DNA of 64,000 bases from Lutraria lutraria (taxonomy: Eukaryota; Mollusca; Bivalvia; Venerida; Mactridae), in the NCBI GenBank assembly GCA_964023205.1, contig OZ026838.1, positions 27,245,843 to 27,309,842 on the forward strand, written 5' to 3'. A program made the position numbers and the translations under genes. This document shows, piece after piece, positions 11,301 through 23,400 of this stretch (positions are counted from its first letter, which is position 1; every line of letters begins with the position of its first letter). Below the pieces are notes generated by a model. The model saw nothing but the letters and a program-made list of their open reading frames with translations. It was not told the origin of the DNA and did no database searches.

Positions 11301-14300
11301 TTTTCTAGGTCAGAATCATCTGGTGTTTTTTTCTCCAGGTTTCTTACTATTGTATGAACTCCTTCAACAACTGATGGTAGCATAATTTCCTGAAAAAAAA
11401 TGAACATGGAACTTAATTAACGAAATTTAACGGACAAATACAAATTACTTATAAATATAAATTAAAAATCCAACAATATTTTTACACAACAGAGGCAAGA
11501 CCTGACCATTATAACCAACTTCGGAGAACCATAATGGATATGTACTACATTTTGTAATCAGCCTGTACTGGAAGTGGTCTTCAAAGAGTAAAATGAAATG
11601 CAGATGCTTTCATTGGAAATATAACATCAAAGTAACATTACTAATATCTATATTCACAAACAGTCACTACCACAGGCTTGATAGCACTGTTTTGATCCTA
11701 TGAGACTTTTTAAAGTAAGACCTTGCATGATATGTATATAAGCAGATTAATGTAACAATGCAATAAAATTATGAAGACTAAATAACAGTGGATCATATTT
11801 TCAGTAATAGATAGAACAAATATATGTTGTTGAATCAATATTGGAAAATTCTCAGCTGTGATAATAGGAAATAATATACAGTTACTTCAGTTTAAGCGGC
11901 AATATTGAATTTCCAGTTTCAGAAGTACAGTCAAACATGTGTATAAAGGCCATCCATACTAGTTTGGAAAGACCACTTGTGGCCTTTACTGACAAGTGGT
12001 AGTAATTCGATTGTAATTTTATTCTGTATGATCGATGGCAGTTCTTAAAATAATGGCCTTTATTCCCAGGGTGGCCTTTATTCGGAGATGGCCCCTTACA
12101 CAGGTTTTACTGTACATGTGTATCTCTATTATTAAACAGCTGAATGAAAGTATGGCCACCGAAATTCAAAAAATTATTTCTAAGTCCTAAAAACAAGTGT
12201 ACAGTATCTTAGATTTAACATAGCCAGTTTGGTAAGAATATATCATATATCAGGTACCTCGGTCACAGGTTGCTTGGTAATTTCATATCCATTATCAGCA
12301 GGTTCTGCTTTCACAGTTACACCTTGAACAGGGGCAGGTGGTTGATTATCAACTCCATGAAGGATCTTTTTTATCCTTTGATTTTCTTCAACCAATGCTT
12401 CTGTCTGAAAATTTGCATTGGAATATATTTAAAATCCTAAAGCTCATTTATAACTGTATGTATGGTTTACAAAGACAATTAGTTTGAAAAACAAGAGGGC
12501 CATGATGGCCCTATTAATGCTCACCAGGAGAAAAGGTCATTTGGAGATGAACATTGTTGAAGTTTTCTATACGAGTCCAAGTAAGATCAAGTGACCCATC
12601 TGGGCCGTTTTTTATCCCATGGCCATTATATGAACAGATTTAAAAGAGGTCCATAAGACAAAGCTAGATACCAAATATCTTAGCTCTAGGCCTTGTAGTT
12701 TCGGAGAAGAAGATTTTTCAAATTTTCCTATATAAAATAGAATAAACCCCAGGGCAGGGCCAATTTTGACCCCGGGGCCATAATTTGACCCCGGGGCCAT
12801 AATTTGAACAAACTTGGTAGAGGTCCACTAGACAATGCCGCATACAAAATATCTAAGCTCTAGGCCTTGCGTTTTTGGAGAAGAAGATTTTTTAAATTTT
12901 CCTATATAAGTCTATATAAATCAAGTGACCCCGGGGGCGGGGCCAATTTTGACCCTAGGGCAATAATTTGTACAATCTTGGTAGAGGTCCACTAGACTAT
13001 GCTACACATCAAATATCAAAGCTCTAGGCATTGTAGTTTTTGACAAGAAGATTTTTTTAATTTCCTATATAAGTCTATGTAAAATCAAGTTACCCCCGGG
13101 GCGGAGCCAATTTTGACCCCAGGGGAATAATTTGAACAAACTTTGTAAAGTTTCAATAGACAATGCTACATACCTAATATCTCAGCTCTAGGTCCTGTGG
13201 TTTCGGACAAGAAGATTTTTTAAGTTTTTTCTATTTGTTGCCAAAGCAACCAGAGTTCTTAATGAAATTTAATTTTTTGAACAATTTTGAAAGGGGACCA
13301 CCCAAGGATCATTCCAGCAAAGTTTGGTTGCAATCGGCACAGCGGTGTAGGAGGAGATGTTGTTTTAAGTAAACATGGACGCCACTTTACAACGAAAGAC
13401 GCACGATGGACGCAGGGCGATCACAAAAGCTCACCCTGAGCACATTCGGGCTCTGGTGAGCTAAAAAAAAATCAATCAAATCTTGACATCTTTAATAGTA
13501 GTGAAATCTCCATCAGATCAACCAAAATTCAAAGTTTGTCTCACTCGTACAAATATAAACAATTTTTCCATGTTTTGTTTAAAATTTCATTATACATCCA
13601 TTCACGCCATATGTCACCATGCTGTTTATTGTGAAATGTGTATCATTGCTGCTTTGTAAAAAGTCCTTTTCAGGACTAAATATGCAAATTAATATATTCT
13701 ATTCTATTAAAACCACACGACAGATATTGCAAACAATAATTTTTTTTACCTTTTTAAAAATAAAAGTCAGACAAAAATATTGTCAGATACTTTTTCTTTT
13801 TTTTTTGCAACATCATTGAAAAAATACTGTGCTACTTTTCTATATGTATATTTGTACTTCATGGTTAAAAAAGAAAGTTTTGGAATGCATCTATTGCAAG
13901 AAAAAGTTAGTTTTACTGAGAAGACATGTTTCTACATAAAATAATACCTACTTCAATTTTAACATCCAAAAAGCTAATGGGGGTTTTAAATCCCAAACAA
14001 ACCAAAAAGAACAAGCCTAACAAATACCTGTAGTGGAACATGTCCAGCAGTTACATATTCAGTACTAGTAGGTTCTGTCTTTACTGTCCCATCTAGAGTA
14101 TCTAAAAACAAAAACATCGTAACTCACATTTAATGAATAAAATAAATCTAAAATGCTCAATTAAGATATAATATTCTTTATCACAGTCTAGATATTATCA
14201 ATACATTGTAAAGTCTGATTTGATAAAGATTACTCATTACTAATTGACTTCCCAAAGGTGGTCTACAGTGAGATCATTATCACAACAACAACAGTTTTTA

Positions 14301-14613
14301 GTAACAGCAGAGATATCTATCGGTATGTCTCTGGTAACAGCCTAGTGGTGTGAGAAATTTTCATGCTATTACATGAAACACCTTATTTTTTCTTTTCACT
14401 GACAGCTTGTTATCTCATCTAAAATCAGTAACTTAATTTCATATTTCAAAGATCTACATCAATATGAATATTTGATTTCATTAATGTTGGCATGGGCACT
14501 TCATTTGCCATAGATCTACTATACAGTCTATACTACTAGATCTTACCTTGCATGAAGACCTGATATCCTTCTATCTCTCCAACAGGTTTCATTTCATTGT
14601 ATTCATCAGCCAT
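8387..14613 (-). CDS. ZnfA: multi-C2H2 zinc-finger protein, about 1,096 aa
   Basis: Four exons: 14613-14547, 14101-14028, 12404-12258 and 11389-8387; all joins keep frame. The ATG has A at -3 and G at +4. Exon 1 encodes MADEYNEMKPVGEIEGYQVF. About residues 1-225 look disordered and lack fingers. From about residue 227 to 1063 there are 11 recognisable C2H2 fingers, such as CNFC-x12-HIMIH directly followed by CQKC-x12-HTVDEH. A further degenerate one ends in HVATC (Cys replacing His). Fingers are mostly singletons separated by Ser/Lys/Glu-rich linkers, unlike tandem KRAB-type arrays. VKTE, VKAE and the C-terminal IKKE fit the SUMO-acceptor consensus. Presumably a nuclear DNA-binding or chromatin protein (inference). 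A shorter paralogue, ZnfB, lies at 42124-44906. I do not recognise a named orthologue. The big exon opens at 11389, so an upstream in-frame ATG at 11407 is intronic. Confidence 0.85.
11926..12114. repeat. foldback MITE family B, copy 2
   Basis: Starts TACAGTCAAACATGTGTATAA and ends ACACAGGTTTTACTGTA, with GGCCTTTATT-type modules between. It lies in ZnfA intron 3. Confidence 0.75.
12489..13470 (+). repeat. interspersed repeat family C, full-length copy
   Basis: Head ACAAGAGGGCCATGATGGCCC; four successive modules of about 165-180 bp; end CTCACCCTGAGCACATTCGGG, then CTCTGGTGAGCTAAAAA. A 20-bp GACCCCGGGGCCATAATTTG block is duplicated in tandem at about 12769-12808. It lies in ZnfA intron 2. Confidence 0.75.
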
Positions 14614-15890
14614 GGTGCAGATATTTAAACTAAAATCAAATTTGCAATTAATCTTTAAGACTACGACATTATATCAAATAATAAAATGTTTAGAATTTTT
14701 CAAATAGAGCTACATGACATGTATAATGAAATTTAATAAATACATTGCACAACATCAGTACTACAATAACCTCTCTTTCAGGCCTGAAAACATGCTCAAG
14801 ATGGTGCTAAATTAAAAATTAAAATTGCATACACTTGAAAGTATTCATTTATATTATATATCATGTTAATTTATAATATCAGTGTTTGACATGTACATCT
14901 TGTGCTGAGTAATTGATTACACATATAAATGCTTTAAATTTCAAAGCAGAGCATCAATTCAATGATCAATTGATACCACTGAGCTAGTCTAATTTATGAG
15001 ACATACAAGCAATCCGTTCATGATTTTGCTATTTCATCTAAATATTCTATCTATCTTCCGTTTAGTCAAACCCCATCTAGGAACTTAGGCTTTGGCCTGA
15101 ACTAGACTATTCAAAACATAAATATTGACAAGTGCAAAAGTGTCTCAATATCAGCTGTAGTGTACAATAAGTTGGACTACCACTGACACGATACTGAGCC
15201 ATTTTAGAGCTGTTTTCTGTTTAGTTAGCTGGGATTTTATTGTCTCTTATTGTTAAAGATAATAACAGATATATGGTTTCAGTTAAAAATTATCTAAGTT
15301 TTTTTGTTGCAACAGCAGTGCTTTAAGCTAAACCATACGTTTGCCGCAAAGGGATTAAATTTTTGTAACAGAAAGTCTTATAGAGCACTTAGTTACTTAT
15401 CAAGATAGCATCCGGCCAGTTGTGAACCGCGGATGTACACAAAGCTGCAATATTCAGCTTGAATTTGGTTTCCTAACTTAATTGTCTTATTCTGCCAACT
15501 AATAAAGAATGGATCCGTAACACCCCTTTACTTCCCCTATATATTCAATTTTGGATATGGATTTGGATAGATCTGTGTTTTACCCCCGCCGTGCTGTTTT
15601 CTTTCACACACAAGCTCTATTTTTGTTTGCAAACATTTTTCCACCAAACAGCCAGGTCAAAAAAAAAAAAAATGTTTGCAATTGTTTTGTAAAGATTATA
15701 GATTGGTTAGATTACTAATTAGTTACAACACACACTCGACCTGAGGTGCTGAAGGATATCTCTGGTCAGGTGTCGGGTCAGAACGGCCCATGTCTAAAAT
15801 GGACCGGTCCAAAATGGCCCAGTTGTTCAGTCAAGTAACATCATAACATGTGATAGTCTGGAGTTCCTTCCCCTTACACTATGTTATCGG

Positions 15891-16262
15891 GTCAGGCAAA
15901 GCGCAATATTAATGGCGGCATCCTCTGTACATTCTAAAGTATGGGTATTTTCTTATATCAAGTGATCAAGTGCTTGTGAGGGTTGGTAATCAATCCTATT
16001 TATATAATATATATCATAGATATCCGTTTTTTAGATGATCACAAAATATTTTTTTTGAAACCATAAAGACTCACGTCCGAAATTATAGCTACTTCATGAA
16101 AATATACATATCAACACATAAGAATGATCATTAAAATATACCATCGCTGTTACAATATTTGTACATAAACAATTAAATTAGGCATAACATCACAAATTGT
16201 CAGTCAAAATAAGAATATTCCGTTGCCTGTGCATTAATTACCATTATTGAGCTTTGCCTGAC
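15891..16262. mobile_element. 372-bp terminal-inverted-repeat MITE
   Basis: Left end GTCAGGCAAAGCGCAATATT and right end AATAATGG-complement reading GTCAGGCAAAGCTCAATAATG on the other strand: about 22 bp of inverted repeat. No reading frame of note inside. Confidence 0.7.
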
Positions 16263-16581
16263 GTAATTGTAGAGCACGTCCGGGAACCAGACTAAACATG
16301 TGAAAGCAATTAACAGTATTTTTGTTAAATGTATGCTACTCATGTATTTTTATTAACATACCTGTGAATAATATCAATTATTCAGATACTCAAAACATAA
16401 ATTATGATTTAAGAGAACTTTTTGAGTTCTGACCATGCATGTATACACAATTATTAATGAATAATGTTACATGACATTAAAGACAAAAGCATACTCTGTA
16501 ACAGCATTAAGTGCATGTTCCAGTTATTAAACAAAGAATTAATAATTATTGTTATTATCATTTCGTCATTTTCTTATATCT

Positions 16582-19500
16582 TTAAATAATTCGCGACTTT
16601 CCAGTTAAGCGCCCCCTAGCGGTACACCGCTATATGGGAAAACAAAATGGCAGCGTATGGGGTCATATCCTATTCATTACATGCGCTTGACAGATTTTGC
16701 TTGTTTGTCGTTTACGTGATTGATAAACATTGATATAATAACCGTTATAGTCTCTGAAATGATGTTGTATTTAAATAGATTACGCATCCCATTTTCTTTC
16801 AATTAAATATTGACCCCTTTGTCCGTTTTAACCATATTTTATGTACGTATTAGTAATATATACGGGCATTTGAAGTTAGAATGTCTGTCAGCATGCTTAT
16901 GTATTTGTATATATACATCGAAAGTACACACTTTTCGGTAAATGATAAATTTACATGTATATTATGAAAACTTGAATGTGATGATTGAATAAATATTTTG
17001 ACAAAACTTTGACTTGTTTATGAGATTTAACTATTGTTTCCACTGGAAGCAGATTCAATAAAACAGTACATATGGTTAATTATTAACTTCATAAGGTAAG
17101 TATATTTTCATTGTGATAATTATTATTAAGTCACAAAATAATTGTCAAAAACTATAAGTGGAATAAATAAGCATTCACGTACAAACAGTCGTTAATTTCT
17201 AATAATAATTTGTTTTTTCAGCGTAACACAAATCAAAACCTTAATATATATATACAAGGACTTATATACATACATGGATATAAGTCCTTGATATATATTA
17301 TATACGTACCTTGAAATACATATTATATGTCGTAAAGACACATTTATACAAAACAATTAATATTCATCGTAATTATCATTTATGATTTAACAAATATAAT
17401 TAACAAATCGCTTCGATCTTTACTAATTGCGTTTTAATGAAAAGTTTCTTAGATCATACCGAAATTATTACTATAAATGTTTTGTTCGAATGATTAAGGT
17501 AAATTTAATTCACAACTTCGTATGTAAATAAAAACTGTGATAAATATACAGCTTATCGATTTGAAGTTATCACAATATCTGGTACTAATTAATGTGATCC
17601 CAGTCACAATTTAAACCATGCAGTTACACAAGTGATAAAGTAATAAACAGTATCGCCCTTTGTGCAGTATCTAGATATATACATCAAGCTGTTCTATCAG
17701 ACCCCTTATCAGTTTTATGGTGTCTGACACAGTTGGATACCAATATACTTCCTGTCAGTATAAACAGCATAAGCTGCATTGACATTTTAGAATAGGTTGT
17801 TGTCTTTTTTACATTTTCAAACAAGATCCAAACTGGGTTCATGTAAGCACCATATATAGTGACAGAAATATGTGTGCGTACGTTTATAAACAACTTTTTT
17901 TCCGATATTGAATATAACAGAACAGAATTTATAATTTTACAAACAGGCCATGATTATTTAATAGGCTAGCTTATAATTAGTTTATAAATTAAGTATGCTT
18001 TCATTGTAATTAAAGAAGTAAGTAACAAAATAATTGTCATAGTCAGAAACCGTCATAAGTAGAAAAAATACGCATTCTCGTACAAACAGCTGAACATTCA
18101 TTTCTAACATATATTATATTTTCAGTTTGACACCACAAATCAATATAGCGTAAAACTATACACTACACTATTATAATTTTATACTCGTACATGTATTTTG
18201 TAAGGTAACATAAAGACACATTTATACAAGATAGTATTCATCTTCAATATCATTTCACAATAGAACAAATTTTACAAATCCTTTCATTACTTATGTTTCA
18301 ATGAAAAGTTTATTAGTACACGAGTTCAAACAGACATTACATTACAGGCCGGTGTTAAGTTTAAATTAATTTGAAGTGTATATTCGCACCCATGTTTGTG
18401 ACTATATACAGTTTATCGTCTTCATGTTACAACAATCAGGGACTAATTAATGTGATCCAAGCCACAATTTTAACCAATTTATAAAAATAATAAACAGTAT
18501 CGCTCTTTGTACACTTTCTAGGTATACATCAAGCTGACATAAGACCCCCTATCAGTTATACTATGTCCGACACAGTGGGAGACCAATATACTTCCTGCCA
18601 ATAAACGTTATAAAAGCCTGACAGTTTATATTTAAATGAACGCCTTTATATTTCCTTTTTCATCTATTTGTATTTCTAAACAAGATCGAAACTGGGGTCA
18701 TGTAAGCAAAAGATGGTGACAGCAAATACTAATTGAAAGACAACATATATAATATTATAAAAGATCGAGATATATATGTGTGCACATAGTAGGACATGTC
18801 TAGATCTTTAATTATAACATTAATTTTAGCACATCATTATAACGAACCTGTATATGAGTTACTGACGATTATCTACCTTAAATGGCTTAATGTATTTTCT
18901 GAAATATATCAGACTTTAAAAAAAAGATTTTTTATGAATTTAAGTGTTTTTTTTTATCTCATAAGAATATTGAAATAGATTTACGCACAAGCTATATATG
19001 AATTTTTATTTATATTTGTCTGTGTCTCTACATTAAGGGGACATATATAAAGACTATATGTGTTTTTACCGATATGCATGTACATCTAAAGTTTTGTATG
19101 TACAGTATACTAACTTAATATAATATTATAAATTTATAGCCTATTTTTACAGTTTTCAACCTTAGGTTATCCATTCTACACATTTAACATATCGGTTTGA
19201 AGAGGCGATCCTTGGCGATCTAAACTATATAAGCAAAGACGTATACATACATATGTATGTATAGGTCTTTGGTATAAGTATGAATAAATGTTTATACATG
19301 TATTTCTATAACAAACTGAAAAATAGTCAAGACAGTAATGACCCGGGGAGTATTTCACCAGTATTAAAACGTATACATTTGGTCATTTGATTTACAAAAT
19401 GTTTTTGAAGTGTGGATAAGAAGTGTGCACTTTTAACTATAAGTTAATTGTATTATTTTATATAAACTCGCAGCTGAGAGCATTTCTACAGGATCACTCA

Positions 19501-19830
19501 TTATAATAGACCCTGATTTCTATAAGCAAATATAATCATGTCTATAGTTTGATGTAGTTTAGTCTATATTAAACTATCTGGTGTAATATATATTGTCTAT
19601 GTGTAGATGTGCGATTTAAATAATACATGTATATAAGCATGAAATTTGTGGCACATATAAGAAATGACTGTTCAATTCGTAGATGTTTTTGTAGAAAATA
19701 ACTCTCAGTAGATGATAAAATATATCGACTTTCCACTGCTTTCCGCATGACCCCATACGCTGCCATCTTGTTTCACCATATAGCGGTGTACCGCTAGGGG
19801 GCGCTTAACTGGAAATCGGCGAATTAAATA
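16582..19830. mobile_element. 3.2-kb terminal-inverted-repeat element with an internal duplication
   Basis: Inverted terminal repeats of about 80 bp (16582-16666 and 19747-19830) both contain CCAGTTAAGCGCCCCCTAGC and GCAGCGTATGGGGTCAT, in opposite orientation. Inside, two diverged direct copies of about 880 bp (about 17060-17900 and 17955-18720) share ACTAATTAATGTGATCC, AATAAACAGTATCGC, ACATCAAGCTG, CCAATATACTTCCTG and AAACAAGATC. I find no transposase or other conserved reading frame. It looks like a non-autonomous DNA transposon, or the remains of one. Confidence 0.75.
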
Positions 19831-19839
19831 ATAGTTGAT

Positions 19840-19980
19840 TGATCAGTTCATACACTTATAAATGTTATTTAAAACTTCATGTCGGTCAATACTACTTTTA
19901 CTAGCTATATAGCTAATGTTATTTTGTTATATTTCAACTGACTATTAATAAAATTTTGTATCTTGTATCTAAAACAACAT
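19840..19980 (-). repeat. retroelement 3'-end fragment
   Basis: Matches 22798-22990 in inverted orientation: the TCGGT motif, the AATAACATTAGCTAT block and a TTTTGTATCTTGTATC end. The doubled TGTATCT tail is typical of the 3' end of a target-primed retroelement. No reverse-transcriptase frame is present. Which strand is sense is inferred only from the tail. Confidence 0.45.
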
Positions 19981-20485
19981 TAAAGCAAAGACCTATTATA
20001 GTATGGCCCGTTTCGGTACGGGCTGCTATTGAATTAGGCCGTTTTTGAAGAGGGCCGTTTTGACCAGTATTCATATCACCAGATCACGTGCATAAACAAA
20101 CAAATTGTTTGCAATATAGCTCAGTAGTACGTATACTGTATTTCAAAAAGCAAGTTATAGAGTGTTAAAACAAGCATTACCGCAGCAGTCGACCAGAGTA
20201 TCACCGATATATCAACGTTTCATACGCAAGCCAAAATTTGTTGTTCTCAGGATTTAGCTAAAATGCAATAAACCCGTACACTGTTACGGTCATGGGGAGT
20301 TATTAATATTTACTATATATTAAGAATAATCATTTGTCATATTCTTTCTTTAATTGTATCGCTGTGTAAAGATAAAAAATGATATGGTAATGTAGATAAA
20401 AATACCTTAATAAAGATAATTTTTAGCAAAACTTCAGTTTAATTTTTTTGTAAATGAGCTTGTAAAATTGCTGATCCCATTCAAG

Positions 20486-23400
20486 ATGGCGAACACCGGC
20501 GACACGATTCACGGTATTGCGGCATATTTAGGTGTCAAATGTGGGAAGATTACATACGATGGACCAGAAAAGGTACTTAATCTGATGCATGAGAAATATT
20601 TTAAGTTGTTCTGTTTTCATAGTACTTTGACGAAGACCTTACAAGTCATGTGCTGAATTTTTACTAACGTCCCCAAATAAAACGTACCAGCATCATTAGG
20701 GTAAGTTGTATACAGGCCGTCCCTATTACTTCCTACCTAACTCTTTACTAATGTTAAAATGCACGGCAGTGTAAGTCTGCAATCATACTGTACAACCATT
20801 TAATCCTCATAAACAATTCTTGTCAAAAAACATAAAAATACTCTCAATAAAATAATATCCCTTGTACACTTAAAACCGCGATATACACTGTACTGCGAAT
20901 GCCCGGATAATAACAATAACTGACGCATGGGCGTCGCTTCCATTTCCGTATTCGCCTGGCATTTGTTGGCAGGGATCCAGACAGTTGTTTACATTGCATG
21001 TCGCTATTTTAAAACATTTTTCATCGATGATTTATGTCATTTCTACAGTCAAGTCAATTTACCGTTCATACAGTCATTTGAATTCAATTCAAATTAAATA
21101 TATATAATAGTATCGCATTTTAATGCATTTTATCTCTTAAAACATTTTTTTTTATATATATTTCTGCAAAATTAATGGTAGATGGTCAGCACATTGGTTG
21201 GAGTTTAGTACTGTCGCAGGGATTTCCCGCATGATTTCGTATCTCACATTTGGTTGCCTGATTCACGTTTTTTTGTATACAAGGTAAAAATCAATATGGC
21301 CGTCAGTGTGTCAAAGAATGCAAGCAGATGACATATTTTTCTATTGTTTTTTAGAGTATTTTTATGTGTTTTGACCCGAAGAAGGATTGTTTATATGAAT
21401 TAAATGGTTTAATGATTGCATACTAGCACAGTAGCACTGTCAAGCTAAGTAAAGAGTTAGGCTCGCAGTATTTCGTATGACCAGTATACATCAACTGATC
21501 GCATTTCTTGACACACTGGTGTCCATATTGTTTTTTGCTTGGTGACCTTAATACCACCTATCGACCAATCAAATGCAAGATACGTAGTAACGCGGGAAAT
21601 TCCTGCGTCAGTACTAAACTCCAACCAATGGGCGGACCATCTATCATTTGCAGAAAATGTTCTATGAGATGAAATTTATTAAAATGCAACACATTTGTAC
21701 AGCAGTGTTAATGCGAATTGAATTCAAATGACAATATGAACGATAACTTGACTTGACTGTAGAAATGACATAAAATTATCAATGAAAATGAAAGTCGTGG
21801 TGTGCAATGTAAACAAATGCCAAGCGGAAACGGAAGTGGAGGCGACACGCATATTGAATTGAAGATTTTAAGCTAAGTAAATAGTTAAGACAAGCGGTAA
21901 TACGTATGACCAGTATGTATAAAAATAAACTTGATACAGGTTGAAAATGATCTGTAGTGAAATGAAACTTGATATAATTATGGAAAACAATCTTAATTCT
22001 TATCAATAAACAAATTCTCCATTCTTTATTCAAGATTCAAGTGTATATTATCCTGACACCTAAGTTGCAAGTATCAAAGTAATTGTAATTTGTTCTTTTT
22101 AGATTCCAGTTATGAAAGGAAAAACTGGAACTAGAAAGGGATTCTCCACAATTGTGAAACATCTAGCAAGGGCAGCAGAAAGGCCAAATTTAATTGGTAG
22201 GATCATCAAACATTTTTCAATGACTGTTTTCATATAGCACAGTCTCATCATGATTGTTTGTTTGAGTTGTACGCCACTTTTCAACAGTCAGAGTCATATG
22301 AGGTGGATAGTTCACTTAACCATCGTACCTGTGAAGAACCAGTACATGTACTAGACTTTCATCCTATTCATTGCAGTGACTTTAACCGCTCAACCATCAT
22401 GGCATATACGTTTGCTGTAAATGTGAAATGTTTCTTCCAGCTTTGATTTTTGGGGTCATTTTTTACCCTCTGTGTCAGCATTTAAGGGGTCATTGGAAAT
22501 TTTAGAGAGTCAATTCTTTAGTCATTCTTGAAGAAATTCCCTTTCAGGGCCAGTGGAATCTTATTCTGAATTTTTACTTTGTAAATTGACACATGCTGTG
22601 AGTTATTGACACTTGAAGCCATTTCAGTCATTAAATCATTAAACAATCTTTTACCAATCATTTGAAAAAAAAACACTAAAAGCCATGTCATGGACACAGA
22701 CAGTGCAAGGCTTTATATAATAGGGCAACAAATAAAAAACGTGTCACTGAAAGTGCACAGACCAAATTTGACTTTGTTAAGACTGAAAAAGTGTGTTAAG
22801 ATACAAGATACAAATTTTTATTTACAGTCGGTTGACATATAACAGAATAACATTAGCTATGTATAGCTATTAACCGACATAATACAGTTTAAGTGATATA
22901 TACATGTAAAGGTTAGATGACAATATTGGCATATTTCAACCTATAACAAAACCTGTAGTAAAGAAAGACACATGGTAATAAATAAATAAATTGTTATCAT
23001 GCATTAGAAGAAATACTGTATGTGTACCGGTATTCAATAAAAAAAATGGAAACTCAGTTTAGGAGACAATCTAAATTTTGTACTTTATTTCCAAGAATTT
23101 CAAATACTGTTGACTAATTAATAATTTTGTTATATCATCTTTCCTCTTATTTTAATGAAGTATGGGTTACTTACTGTATTCAGAATAATTTTATGTGTGT
23201 ACATACAGGTGAGAGCCCAGCAGAAAAAACTGTTGTTGATCAATGGCTTGAATATAAAACATGTCAAATAGACAGATGTCCTGGTGAAAAAGATACTAGT
23301 CTGATGTTAAAGGTTTGTGCTTTAATTTTTTGGGCATTGATATACACCTATTGATATTAATCACGCATAGCAGTCCTTGAAATATTTATCAGTAGTAAAC

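Larger units (their letters stand above)
14614..20485. other. intergenic, transposon-derived
   Basis: This is the head-to-head interval between ZnfA (minus) and EEF1E1 (plus). No conserved coding exon was seen. At least two terminal-inverted-repeat elements (15891-16262 and 16582-19830) fill most of it. About 14640-15700 is AT-rich DNA with no repeat I can delimit. The promoters should lie at its two ends. Confidence 0.6.

Noticed and set aside
22258..22446. A 62-codon plus-strand frame in EEF1E1 intron 2
   Set aside because: It coincides with the antisense of a SINE 3' half and is not conserved in the other copies.
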